Assembly (NCBI GenBank): GCA_020744225.1
Contig: JAGMWG010000008.1
Span: forward strand, 1,240,001-1,304,000
Length of the DNA: 64,000 nt
Source of the DNA: Paraphoma chrysanthemicola
Taxonomy: Eukaryota; Ascomycota; Dothideomycetes; Pleosporales; Phaeosphaeriaceae
Direction: 5' to 3'
Shown: positions 34,338 to 45,511 of the stretch, piece after piece
Position numbering within the stretch: the stretch's first letter is position 1
Layout of the letters: the number at the start of each line of letters is the position of its first letter
Position numbers and translations under genes: made by a program
Notes under the pieces: model-generated
Seen by the model: the letters and a program-made list of their open reading frames with translations, nothing else
Databases searched by the model: none
What the model was told of the DNA's origin: nothing

Positions 34338-35830
34338 GCGATGAAGGCATATGAAGTCTTACCGCCCTCTGGATGCGTAAGACGGTCTTTCTAATTGAAG
34401 TTTGCATCAGGCAGCTGAGGTCTGGTATGAAAGGACGCTGCATTTTTCGTTCGATGCAGTGCTCCAGGAGCTTGAGGTATCAAAGCCATAGCGCAGAATA
34501 CAATCCATATCCTAGTGATTGTGTGATGACCCGGTCGAAGAACAGCTACACCCAGCAGAACATAACTTGCCTATTTGTATAGACACGCAATGTGTTGTCA
34601 ATCTCACTTAGGCTATTCGTGGTAGAGGTGGTACACACGATCCAGAGCATTGGAAGCGCCAAGTCCATGACGGAGCCATACAACACGACATGGTCGGACG
34701 AGACTCAATGTACTCTTCGCGTGTCCCACGCGACATGATCAGTAATGCCTTGCGGCCTTGAAGTGACGTCTTTGATGTTGGAATTAAATCGCTTCCCTCC
34801 AAGACGGCTGGTAGTCTGTTCAATCGTTCGTACCACAGTCCAGACCCCTACATTACGCGCCCCGTGGTTCCAGACTGGATCTTCCATAGCAACCTTACGC
34901 TGATATCGGGCGGGATTTACATGATGCGAGACAATAGCATGCGTTCATCGATGAGACGAGTAGGAGCGTAGAGTGGTAGTTGCATGAAGTGTGTGGCCAG
35001 AAAGTTCAACCACAAGCACGGTGTATCTCATGCTAGGCACGTGAGAGGCACGTCATTGTTACAGCGCTGCCATCTTTCACCGTTCTGGTATGTTGCGTGG
35101 GCGTTGTAGAGAGTGAATTGGCGATGCACATGCTAGTTTGGCAGGCGGGAAGGGCGTCTGCCGAAGCAGGGATCATGGAAGCTGCAACCTCCACTTACAC
35201 AACCATGCAGTGCGCGTACGACTACGACTTCGATTACGGGGTACGACTACCACTGCGATTGTCGCCTCGCAATCGGTCTCATTAAGCATGCATTGGGCCC
35301 CTACAGTAGATGACAGTCTTGCTCAACAAATCCGCAAAAGCAGACCATCAGTCGATCGCGGAGGTTGAAACCCAAGGCTCCGAAAGGGCAGTCTCCTAGC
35401 CATGCCGAAATAAAGTTCGAATAGATTGCATCCTCATTGGCGTGAATAAACACAACTCATCTGAGCTCAACTTAAGTCCCCGTCGACGGCATTGGCGTTG
35501 CGATCTACATGCCGCAAGCCGTCGGCTGCTCGCAAGTGAAGCGGCGGGGCCTTAGCTAGCCGCCACATTGCTTGTTTCCGATGACCGTACAGGCCGTATA
35601 GACGTCTTGTGCGTAATATGATGTACATCACACAAAACAGGAACCCTGACGATCGTTCCGAGGACGATTGTTGGTGAAGAGCGTACCCAGCGAGGACTGA
35701 TGGTGGGGCCTTGTACACTCCTGCCTACTTCAATACCAGGTGGTCCCATGACGGCTGAAACGTTCCATCCCCTGTCCACATCTTCAGCTATCTTCCCAAC
35801 ACCTGCACTTTATTCAGCTGAACAGTACAA
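34338..35830. other. 1.5-kb region without recognised genes
   Basis: It lies between the DJ-1 family gene and the P450. Frames are under 85 codons, apart from one overlapping the P450 start in another frame. It contains short TACGAC repeats near 35216-35250. Probably 3' UTR plus the P450 promoter. Confidence 0.4.
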
Positions 35831-37654
35831 ATGGTGCTCAACAGCACCAGCACCGGACCTGCGCTGGGAATCATGGAAATTCAGACCTTCTCAGGACTGT
35901 GGCACACCCTACAGACAGCGGCCGTCGCGGCCCTCGTCTTCACTGTTTGTGCCTACATCCCGAAGCTCAAATATCGGGCACAACTCTCAAGCCTGCCATC
36001 ATTAGGCCAATCAAGCAGCGGAGAGAAGCACCGCCAAAGCTATCTCAGCTCTGCAAAGTCCATGTACAAGGAAGGCTATCAGAAGGTGCAACTATTTTGA
36101 CCTCAAAGCGACCTCCTCACTGACATAAGAATTAGTTCAAAGATTGTGTCTTTCTCATCAAGACATCTGATGGTTAGATTGCCGCAAATGTATCGCATTT
36201 CAACATCAACTTCTGACAAAACTTAGGCGAAGACTGCGTGGTCATCCCTCCAGCTCTATTACAAGAGTTGCGTAAACTACCTGATGATGTTCTCAGTTTC
36301 CCTAAGGCCATAGATAGGGTGAGTGATGCAAGTAGACATTGGTCGAATAATTCTGAGCACACAGCAGGGGATGGAAACAAAATACACCAAGCTCGACACG
36401 GATCCAAGACTTGTTGCTCATACCATCAAGTCGGATCTAACACCGGCCCTATGTGAGTTTCATTAGTGAAAACTTGTCTGTGATTATTGTTGACATTACA
36501 AGCGCGCCTAAATCCCACAATTTGCGCCGAAGTCGATGCTGCCATGAGGCACTGCCTCCCGAAATGCGATGAATGGACGGAGGTCTCGATCAATAGTAAA
36601 CTGATAGACATTGTTGCTAGAGTATCTGGCCGTGTTTTCGTGGGACCAGATCTCTGTCAAACTCCTGAGTATCTTGAGTGCGGCAGTAAATACACGGTGT
36701 TTATGATCCAAGCTGTTCAAGCCATCAAACAGATCAATCCCTGGCTGCGGCCTATCTTGGTCCCTCGTCTGCCTGAGATACACCGACTTCGCGACATGGA
36801 GGCGAGGGCAGCAAGGTATTTCCAGCCGATTGTGCGCGAGCGAATGGAAGCTCAAAAGAATGATCCGAATTGGCAGAAGCCTGATGACATGTTGCAGTGG
36901 CTCATGGATAGGGGATCAGCAGACGGCACAGCAACAGTGGAAAGCCTGGCTAAACTGCAGCTCGGGCTCATTTTTGCTGCCATACACACCACCACAATGT
37001 CAGCAACCAACATGTTGTACACGCTGGCTGTGACACCGGAATACATTCAACCTTTACGAGAAGAGATTCGAGCTGCAATGGCCGAGGCTGACGGCATCAT
37101 CACGAGCCGCGCGTTGCAGCAGATGGAGAAGCTCGATTCGTACATGAAGGAAGTAATGCGTCTGTGGCCTCCTGGTATCAGTAAGCTTTCTACATTCGGC
37201 TCCCCTTTACAAGGACTGACCACCCCAAGCCTCATTTGGCCGTCGCGTTCTCAAAGGCATAACCCTCTCCAACGGCCAACACATCCCACCCGGCGTCATC
37301 ATAGAAGTCCCCAGTCACGCCATATATGCTGACTCGGCATACTATCCTGATGGCGACACCTTCGACGGCTTCAGGCATTACAAGCTGCGACGTGGAGGCG
37401 CAGCTGCAGATCACGCGCGCAACCAATTTGTGACCACCAACGACACGAATTTGGCGTTTGGATATGGGCGACATGCGTGTCCGGGGCGATTCTTTGCGGC
37501 AAATGAGATTAAAATGATCCTTGCGAGATTGATATTGGATTTTGACATTAAGATGCCTGGAGATGCGAAGGAGAGGTATAAGCAGATGGAGCATGGGAAG
37601 CAGACCACGCCGCATCCGGGGAAGACGTTGATGCTGAAGAGGGTGCAGGTTTGA
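35831..37654 (+). CDS. Cytochrome P450 monooxygenase, membrane anchored
   Basis: Model: join 35831..36085, 36136..36172, 36227..36318, 36368..36452, 36503..37180, 37230..37654, 523 aa. An N-terminal hydrophobic anchor (WHTLQTAAVAALVFTVCAYI, residues 24-43) places it on the ER membrane. I-helix oxygen-binding motif: FAAIHTTTMSATN. K-helix: MKEVMR (the ExxR motif). PERF-like region: FDGFRHYKLRR. Heme loop: FGYGRHACPGRFF with the axial Cys near residue 466. It resembles the fungal P450s annotated as ent-kaurene-oxidase-like (CYP503/CYP5093-type), but no terpene genes are nearby and the substrate is unknown. Six exons; exon 2 is only 37 nt. Its 3' end faces the Zn2Cys6-ankyrin gene across 1.1 kb. 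Confidence 0.9.
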
Positions 37655-38776
37655 GCATATACGACACAGGATATGTCATGGTCGATACGATATGTGTGGG
37701 AGGGACTGATTTGAAGCTTATACAAATCTAGGTTTCGTGCAGAATTGTGGCGCATCGAAGATCGTAAAGTGAATTGCATTGCGCGTTGTGTTATTACGTT
37801 CAAGCTCTATGTGCTTCATGAGGATGATAACATTCTTGACGTGATAAATGAAGTTGACGGGTAGCAATCTATTATAGGCGCTTGAAAGAGACGAAGAAAG
37901 TTGTTAGAACTGACTGACGTCTGACTTTTGCCTATTATGCCACCGCACCTCCAAGGGCTACGGATGAAGCAATCATGTTGGTGCCGAACAAACCGCCCGA
38001 ATGAATCCTTGAATACGGCTCAAGAGATATTGCAAAATGGAGAACGCCTTCCCACGGCACTTGTATCGTCCGACTGAAGAATAAGTCTAACACGAGCATG
38101 TCGAGAAATTAGTAGTACGACGCATGTATGAAGGCTTTAGTGATCTACTCAGGAATGTTTACCATGACATGTTAATCACGCGAGCATATGGCTCCGTTCT
38201 TGGAACCAGCACGTCAAAGCGCCGTATCAAAAGAGAAGCTACTGCATGCAGCAGCATGAAAATTAGAGTGTAGGAGATTGTACGGGTTTAGTTATCCTTG
38301 GCTACTGATTATATTGCAGATATTTTGGACGTGGGGTGAAAAGCTTGTTGCATAGTTGGTGAGTATGACATATCCTACATGGGAAATGTGACCACCTGAT
38401 GCCAGAAAGAACCAGGAAAGAATTTGCTAATGGTGCCAGCTCTGGCAATGTGACCATAACAATCACTACATCCTAGAAGCCAGATTGTGTCTGTGCGATG
38501 TCAAAACACGAACGTTCGTATCATGTCCATTCGATAGCCTTGATCGATCAATGGACTAAAGGAAGTAAACGAAATCGCACAGGAATCTACCTTCGCAATC
38601 GTGTAAGGACGGGTTGAGGTTACAACTGATCCGAAATGCCTGTCAGACCTTAGTTTGATCCACCGTGCCACTGATACGTTCTCCTGTTCCTTTCTCGACT
38701 CGAAGTGCTAATATATGAGGCTAGAATGGAGGCCGTTGCAGTGTAGCCCGGTTGCCTTCCGTGCAATTGCTACCGT
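37655..38776. other. Convergent intergenic region, P450 / Zn2Cys6-ankyrin gene
   Basis: 1.1 kb, more AT-rich than its surroundings, with no frame of note. It holds the two 3' UTRs; nothing else is seen. Confidence 0.45.
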
Positions 38777-40613
38777 TTAGAGATGGTATTCATACGGTGG
38801 GATGAATCCTGACATGTCAAGCGAAGCTTCCATAAGTGCTCTCATGCTTCTTTGATTCAATCCATCGTCAATACCTTCCTCACCTCCTGCAGCGGTTCCA
38901 ATCCCATCATGTCCTCTATCCTGGAAAACTTCGGGTGGTCTCGGTGTTGATGGCCATGTGGTTTGTACCCAACCACCTTCGGGACCATGTCTGTCGTGCA
39001 AAGCTGATGTAGGGGCACGCAGCTGTGAGACATAAAACTTGCCCGCCGTAGCAGAGCTTTCCGTTGAGTAAGCATTTGGCAAGGCAGTGAGATCTGTACT
39101 AGACTCTGCAGGCGCATTTGCGGGTCGCCCAACTCCATCACCTCGTCCAGCATGGGAATCCAAAAGCTTAACGATATCAGCGAGCTTTGTGTAGTCCCTG
39201 GCCATGCGTCTTGTAGTATCCTGTACTTCAATTTGTGATCGTCCACAGTATCCCAATAATCTCTCGCAAATTGACCTGTTATTATTCGCAGCTGCGCAGT
39301 GTAGGGCGGTGCGCCCGCACATCGTTCTAGCATTGGTGTTGGCCCCTTGCTCTAAAAGGGCAGCAACAACGGTTTCGTTGTTCCCCGAGCATGCGATGTG
39401 CAACGAAGATCGGCCTAGAAGATCTTGTTTGTTGATTTCCATCAAGCTGGGCTTACGGGGTAGCTTTCCGTGACTACCAGAAAAACTCAGCCATTGCTGT
39501 AGGGCATTCTGCTCAAGCACGACCGGTATATCCGCCACATCGTCCAGGGATTCGTATAGATAGTGTCCGAGTGACTTCGGCTGGTGTAGTCCAACTTTTT
39601 GAGCCATCCCAGCGGCTGTATAATCTCCCAAGTCCTTCAACACTTCGACTACCAAGCACAAAGACAGCTTCGCCATCTTACAATATTGGCTCATAGCTTT
39701 CTGTATGCATCCGTTGGTGTAATTGCAGGAGCTTGAGTTGCCGCTCGAACTCATGAACCTCAAAAGAAGACGTTGCCAAGTTATGAACTCCCCAAAGACG
39801 TCCCCATTCAATGAAAATGTCCGGAGAAATGGATCTTGAGTCCTGATTATGCAAATGCACTCCTTGCAGTCCTCCATCATTATGTCAGGATAGGGATTTT
39901 CAGCCTCAAGGAACATCGGAAGTAAGGTTTCGGGAAGAGTGCGAGCCAAGGTCGAGTTCATCAAGGCCCTGGCCACCATTTCTAACCCTGACTGTACTGC
40001 GCCTGTTGTCGTTGCTATCAAAGTCTCACTGTCGACGAAACCTCCGGCGTGATATGATCCCTGCGATGGGAACGGTTTGTTACTTTTCTGCCATACATCA
40101 TTCATTCGTTCATGCAGAGAAGACAAGTTCTTGCGGTATCTGGAAAGAACCATCCTGTATCAAAGTTGTCAATACAGTGGGACTTCGCAAAATATGAGAT
40201 GCTTGAACATTGTGACCGATACTAATAGGGAAAGATGAGTATTTCGACGTACCAATGAGACACAAGCTTCTGAAAGTGACCGTCTGTGTCGCCACTTTCT
40301 GACGCATCGGGGTCTTGTTCGGATTCGAGGTCTTGTTTTCCAACACGACAAGCCTTCTTTCCTTCTGAGCAAGGAAGATCTTTGCTAGCACAACGATTAC
40401 ACTTCTCGGGCCAAATTCGGTTTACAGGGTCGCACTACTCCGATCAATTATCAATCCGCTCAGCAAGTGTTCGATCAGGATGCTTACCCGTTGTTTGTCT
40501 CGTCGACATCGATCACATTTGACAGTGTTCAGCCTCCGCTTCTTGTGCGTCGAGCTGTTCGCACGCCTCGTCTCTGCTTCGTCGCTTTCTACAGAATTGC
40601 AATGGTCTAGCAT
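38777..40613 (-). CDS. Zn2Cys6 transcription factor with ankyrin repeats
   Basis: Model: complement join 38777..40154, 40253..40434, 40488..40613, 561 aa. The binuclear cluster is split by intron 1: CDRCRRDKQR / CDPVNRIWPEKCNRC then ASKDLPC, spacing C-X2-C-X6-C-X10-C-X2-C-X6-C with first Cys33. Basic residues (KKRRLNTVK) precede it. The middle (about 110-330) is helical without a name I can give. Two ankyrin repeats follow at about residues 347-406 (GRSSLHIACSGNNETVVAAL then GRTALHCAAANNNRSICERL). The tail is Ser/Pro/Gly-rich. It is probably a DNA-binding regulator whose ankyrin part mediates a protein contact. Targets are unknown; the convergent P450 is only a neighbour. Introns are 53 and 98 nt. 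Confidence 0.85.
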
Positions 40614-41190
40614 GGTGGTTAAGTACGCGAAAGGTACCTGAGCTTGCGCGAAAGAATCTGGCTGACAATGACCAAGAATGATCCGAATGGGCGATAGGGT
40701 AGCTGCTTCAGATCTGGTCTGACTGGATCACCTGTAATTGACGATGAATAATATCTTGATCCCGGATGTTGAAGGTGTCAAAGGAATACACGTCGCGGCA
40801 ACACTTGAATATATCCAACCGCGCCAGGCTGCGAGGGCTAATAACAGTGCGTGGCTGCGGCGCGGATGCAGGCCTAATCACTCAGCCTCCGCCTCTCGCA
40901 CTTTTCGCAGTCGCGTCACAGTTCAATCGCACTTTCCCAAAACTGCGAAGACAGCCTCGTACTGATGCAGCATACCTGATCCACTTTTACTAAGCCTTCC
41001 CATCGTCTCGCACCTTTTTGCGTCGTCTTGTAGCAAACGCATCGCACATGGCAGTGCGAAAAGTTGAACGCTGCGATTGCGAACCTCTCCGTGACAAGAC
41101 TCGTCCTCCTTAAGAGGGACGCGTGAGCCATCATGCTCTTCAGTCGTTTTTGTACATCGAAATTTCGCCCCCTCTCTTGCTTCAATCGTC
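40614..41190. other. Divergent intergenic region
   Basis: About 580 bp between the Zn2Cys6-ankyrin start and a small membrane protein. Short frames on both strands only. Confidence 0.35.
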
Positions 41191-41424
41191 ATGGTCATCG
41201 CCGACTCCTCCTCATCTCTTGCGCCGTGGGGTGGAAGTCAGCCAATCACCCCGCAGGCAGTGACCCCCAGATCCCACGAAGCCGCCCCGGACAGCTCAGC
41301 CTCGACTGTCGTTTTTGGAGTTCTCGCATTGGCGGTAGCAATCGGGAGCATCGCTGTTGCTGTTCTGCAGCTGCGACACATGCAGCGGCGGAAGAAGCTG
41401 CTCAACGTCTTTGAGCTTCCGTAA
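41191..41424 (+). CDS. Small one-pass membrane protein, unknown function
   Basis: 77 aa, single exon, ATG at 41191. The N-terminal 38 residues are Ser/Pro-rich and polar. They precede one clean transmembrane segment (VVFGVLALAVAIGSIAVAVL, about residues 40-59) followed by a basic stop-transfer stretch (RHMQRRKK) and a short tail ending VFELP. The positive-inside rule gives a cytosolic C-terminus. I do not recognise a family. The composition and topology are too orderly for chance, but a 77-codon frame without homology evidence stays uncertain. Confidence 0.5.
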   Translation: MVIADSSSSLAPWGGSQPITPQAVTPRSHEAAPDSSASTVVFGVLALAVAIGSIAVAVLQLRHMQRRKKLLNVFELP

Positions 41425-43295
41425 CACGTAGGTTCGTTGCGCGCCAATATTAAAGCCTGTAATTGATCTTGGATAGTAAGAGTGACGATAAAGAGATTCG
41501 CACAACCCAGTAATCAATATAGACAAGCATTCGAGTCGCAGTGAGGAGCATTCGCAGTAGGCACGAGTGACACTGGGAGCGTAGTACCCTCGGCAACAAC
41601 TCCTTAGTGTCATTTCGATTCACAACTGCCTCACCATTCTACAGCAGCACAAACAGATAGATAAGTACACATCAATAATACAAATAAACAGCAGTGCACA
41701 CAAAAGCACCATGACATTCACGTGCTCTTGAGTTCTGTCTATTCGCCGCTTTGATCTGAATGTTCTGACCCGCGATTCTTGCGCCCGCTCAAACGGCTCC
41801 CCGCTGAAGCATTTACAACGCACATCAATTCGAACCAGGACAGTGCGCACAACGTCTTGTATACATAATTAACGAAGAATTACTAAAGAAACTATAAAGA
41901 CAAATACCAGCACCCATCTTCATCCCATCTATGCCTGGACCCCCATCTCAGCCAACTCCCCCTCCTCCCAACGAAACCACCAACCCTCCCCTTGCACCAC
42001 CCCACCAAACTTCACCATCCACTACCATCCACTCGAATTCAAAATCACTCCCTTCTTTCCTACTCGTTCAACCCTCAACCTTCCCAAACCAGCAACTCCC
42101 AATCCACCATCGATTTCCTCGCTAGCCATCATGCACGCAAAAGGGGTTCTTGCATATCGCCCAAATGGGAAGATCCCTGGCGGCGCGGCTACAAGCCCGC
42201 GGACCCCTCTCCCGTGACATTCTAGCGAACGCTAGATAGAGAGGAAAAAGAAAGGGACGGGAGAGGCGTTTCACGATTTGCGGACGGTGTGGATGGGGAG
42301 CTGGGATCAGGGGTTTTGTGTGTAGTTTGTGAGATGAAGTGTGTGTGTGGTTGGATGGTTGAATTTGGAAAAGGTGAGTGGGGAGGGGAGGGGGATGGGT
42401 GGAGTTAAGAATTGTGGGTATGTGTTTCTTGAGAAATAGATGGCTGGTAAGTTGTTTCTAGGTTTCAATCAAGGTCACAAGATAGTAGTGTGCGAAGCAG
42501 TAAAGACTGTTTTTGAATTTTTTTGAATTGGCCATTTTGAAATATTTGATGATATGCTTTCTTCGATATCCTTTCCACTTCGCCACGCTTCACACTCATC
42601 CAACTTCGCTCCATCCTCTTGCTCACATCTCATCTCCAGCACCAATCTACTCCCACCATCCCAAAACATTACTAAAAAATCAAAACGCCCAAAAGACACC
42701 TTTGCAGCATTTCATATCCCATTGCCGCTTTCGCATCAACACAACTACCCAACAACAACAGACCACCAGAATAAAATAGTTCCAACAACATGAAGATGAT
42801 GCTATTGTACCAGAAACGAACGAGAGAGAGCGCCCAGCAGCTCCTCCATGCCCCAAACACGAGATCCAAAAATGCCTCGAAAAAGCTCAAAGGTCGCAGG
42901 AAAATGCTTTGTACAGGCGATGCATCCAGGGAAGAAAAATGCCAAGATATACAAGTCGAGTTGTGAGAGGCGCCGTATATGGTTCCAAAGTTGCACACAA
43001 CAACCGCCGGGGAGATTAGAATATAAAGTGGTAGAGCGCCAATCATAAACGCCAATGCAAATGCAGTCTTGTGGCTCCAAGATGGAAATGAAAAAGGAAA
43101 CGTCTAGAATTAACGTGCGTGGCTTTTATGCGAGTGTCGATGATCCATTTTGCGTGCGAAGAAGTGGGTATTGTCGTGTTTGCCGTGGCCACGTTAGGTA
43201 GTAGTCGACAAAAGGAGAAACAGTGACGAAGACGGAACGTGGTCCAGCAGTTCCGTTGGCAATAAAATATGCTGTTGAGGTCGACTGTGCGAGCC
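41425..43295. other. 1.9-kb region with strong strand-composition switch, no certain gene
   Basis: 41930-42130 is nearly free of G on the plus strand (C/A/T-rich); 42237-42470 is nearly free of C (G/A/T-rich); 42560-42770 is C/A/T-rich again. A short hairpin marks the first switch. A frame with no ATG (41992-42225) ends in a Trp/Pro-rich stretch (CISPKWEDPWRRGYKPA) that may be a real exon end; not called. Confidence 0.45.
42221..42236. repeat. Perfect 7-bp inverted repeat, 2-nt spacer
   Basis: TCTAGCG AA CGCTAGA; the flanks (CTCTCCC and AGAGAGG) partly extend the symmetry. It sits exactly where the plus strand changes from C-rich to G-rich. Confidence 0.6.
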
Positions 43296-45511
43296 TCACG
43301 CCTTGCAGCCATCCATGAAGGAGTTCTTTGGCCAGTCAAAGCCAGTTCCTTTCCTGTGAGATTGTTAGCAATGCTCGCAAGTCTTTCGTCCTTTGAACGT
43401 ACCAGTCAGTGAGGTTGGGGTTCGCGTATGCTTCCGGGTGCTTCCGGATGTAATCGGTGGTTGGGTACCCTGGAGGGTCGCAGGTCATATAATCGTCGTC
43501 GTTGTCCTGGTCTGCGTCTTGGTAAATGCGGATATAGTCGATGCGCATAAGAGAAGGCAAGCCGGCGTTGATGGTCTCGACATCGATGGCTGCAAAACTA
43601 TTGGACATGCCAGAGTTGGCGATGATGGTCATTGGCTCTTCTGGAATGATTCTCGTGCCAATGTTGCCGTTGGGTCTCGTGGCCGGAGCTTGCATGGTCC
43701 ATGTCTTGTCGGCGCCCACATACCAGGTAATGTACCCGTCGCCGCCGGTTTTGTACTCGAAGGCGTATGTTTGATATGACTTGCCATCGTACCAGTCATT
43801 GTTCAGATTGGTAAGACCTGAGATGGCCTGCTGGAAAGGCCCACCCTTGTAAGCGTTCATCATAGTGACAGTCGTATCGTACACCTCTAGGTAGTCTACT
43901 GATTGTTAGCATCTCCTCGCGTGGATATGAACAAAGACTCACCATAATCGGGCTGGTACCAGGTATCGAATGGCGCTGCCTGGAACGATTGTGATACTAC
44001 ACCAACGGCATTGGTATTTCCAGGTCCGATGAAATGGACAGAGCCTTCCAGCGCATCGATTTCGGGCGCGCTTCGGGATTTGCCAGGGCTGGGATGATCC
44101 TCGCCCTTGCACGTGCAGGCGGGCAGCTTCATTCCAGGTAGGTAACTCAAGCCGTCGTACGAACTTTGATTTGGCGTGATGCCCACGTCGCACTTGTCGT
44201 GGTAGCTGTACGGCCATAGACCTTCAGTCGAGCCGAGGTAGCCAGGGCGGGCCAAGTTGCCCATTGTCCAGAAACCGGGCCAGAATCCACTGACATCGCC
44301 CTTGCCAGGTAGCGAGATGCTGGCCTCCAGGTGTCCGCCCTTGTAGCAGAGCTTGTTCCACGACTGAACCATACCCGATCGGTACTTGAGACCGTGGTTC
44401 TCAAACAGATCGAACTTGAACACAAGATTGCCGTCCTCGGTGTATGCTGCGTCCGGGTCGTACCACTGTGGAATGTCAGATATGCTCGTGAAGCTCTCTA
44501 GTTTCTTCGCTTACCTCTAGATCTTGTGTAGCTCCATACCAAATGTCTACAGCCTGGAAATATGGGTCGTCTCCATCGTAAAATGTGCGCCCGGGGGTGT
44601 TGAATTCGTCAGAAAAGACGAGCTTCTGCTGCTTGCCCTCGGCCGATGTCCGTGTCATGGCGCTCTTTGGTGTGTCGGGATCGATCAGGCCCGTTCGGAG
44701 GTTCTGGAGCAGGGGCTCGCTTTCTTTGCCCTTGATGCACAATGGGTTGTTCGTGCATGGCCCTATTTCTGGTTTTGTCATCTTGTCGACAAAAGTACTG
44801 TGGAGATGTCAGCGGAGTTCGCGCTGGGCGCTGGCTGCGAAAGAAAACGTACAGAATTGGGTAGCCGATGAACAGAAACAGGATGCCTAATCCGAGCAGT
44901 GCTAGACCACCAACATTGACGACACCTCTTCGGGTGAATATGTCGCAGTCTCGCGTTTCCTTCTCGTTCGGGTCGGGATTGTGCAGGTAGTCGTCCTTTT
45001 CTACATCCTCTGGGAACAATAGCAATCCTGCGGACGGTAAAATGTTGAACTTCTCAGAGACAGTCTGGGTGTTCAGGTCGTCGTCGCTGCCAGCTCTCGA
45101 TGGTGCTCTCGAATCGTCAAAGGGCGAAGCGAAAGGCCCTCTTGAGTCGCGCGTCATGTCTGAGCTCCAACTCGACCGCCGCGACGACATGGCCGAGGGC
45201 GACCGCAGCGGCGACTCGTCGCGATAGGCGCGGGTCTTGAGCTTCTTCGGCGGCAGCAGCATCTCTGCCGACTCTGCAACGCCTGCATTCTTGTATAATG
45301 ACGGTACTGTTGGCGAGCGCAGGCTGGGTTGGTTGTAGGGTGCGGTGTTGGGGCGGATGGGCTGGGTCAACGACCGCGCCGAGTTCGTTCTCGCCGTGCT
45401 GGGCCGTACCTGAGGCGGCGAGTTGTCGTCGGTAAGGGCTTCTTGTGTGCCCGAATTGAGGCGGATGTGCGGAGGGCCGTTGCCTCGCGGGGATTGGGGC
45501 ATGAGCGACAT
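43296..45511 (-). CDS. KRE6: KRE6/SKN1 family beta-glucan synthesis-associated protein (GH16)
   Basis: Model: complement join 43296..43353, 43403..43895, 43943..44465, 44515..44797, 44853..45511, 671 aa. It is a type II membrane protein: a Ser/Arg/Pro-rich cytosolic N-terminus (about 190 residues), one span ([20 protein letters not shown]), then a lumenal GH16-like domain. Family landmarks include [65 protein letters not shown] (the catalytic-type ExDxxE region) and a C-terminal [10 protein letters not shown]. Kre6 and Skn1 act in the ER/Golgi in beta-1,6-glucan assembly of the cell wall. The acceptor of exon 4 is ambiguous by three bases (CAGTAG); the second AG is used here, giving PDYDYLEVYD. 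Confidence 0.93.

Noticed and set aside
16464..40613. Secondary-metabolite gene cluster (SDR, MFS, P450, Zn2Cys6)
   Set aside because: There is no PKS, NRPS, terpene synthase or DMATS gene, and core genes (COX14-like, HSK3, AreA, DJ-1) lie between the candidates; the MFS protein is of the sugar-porter type.
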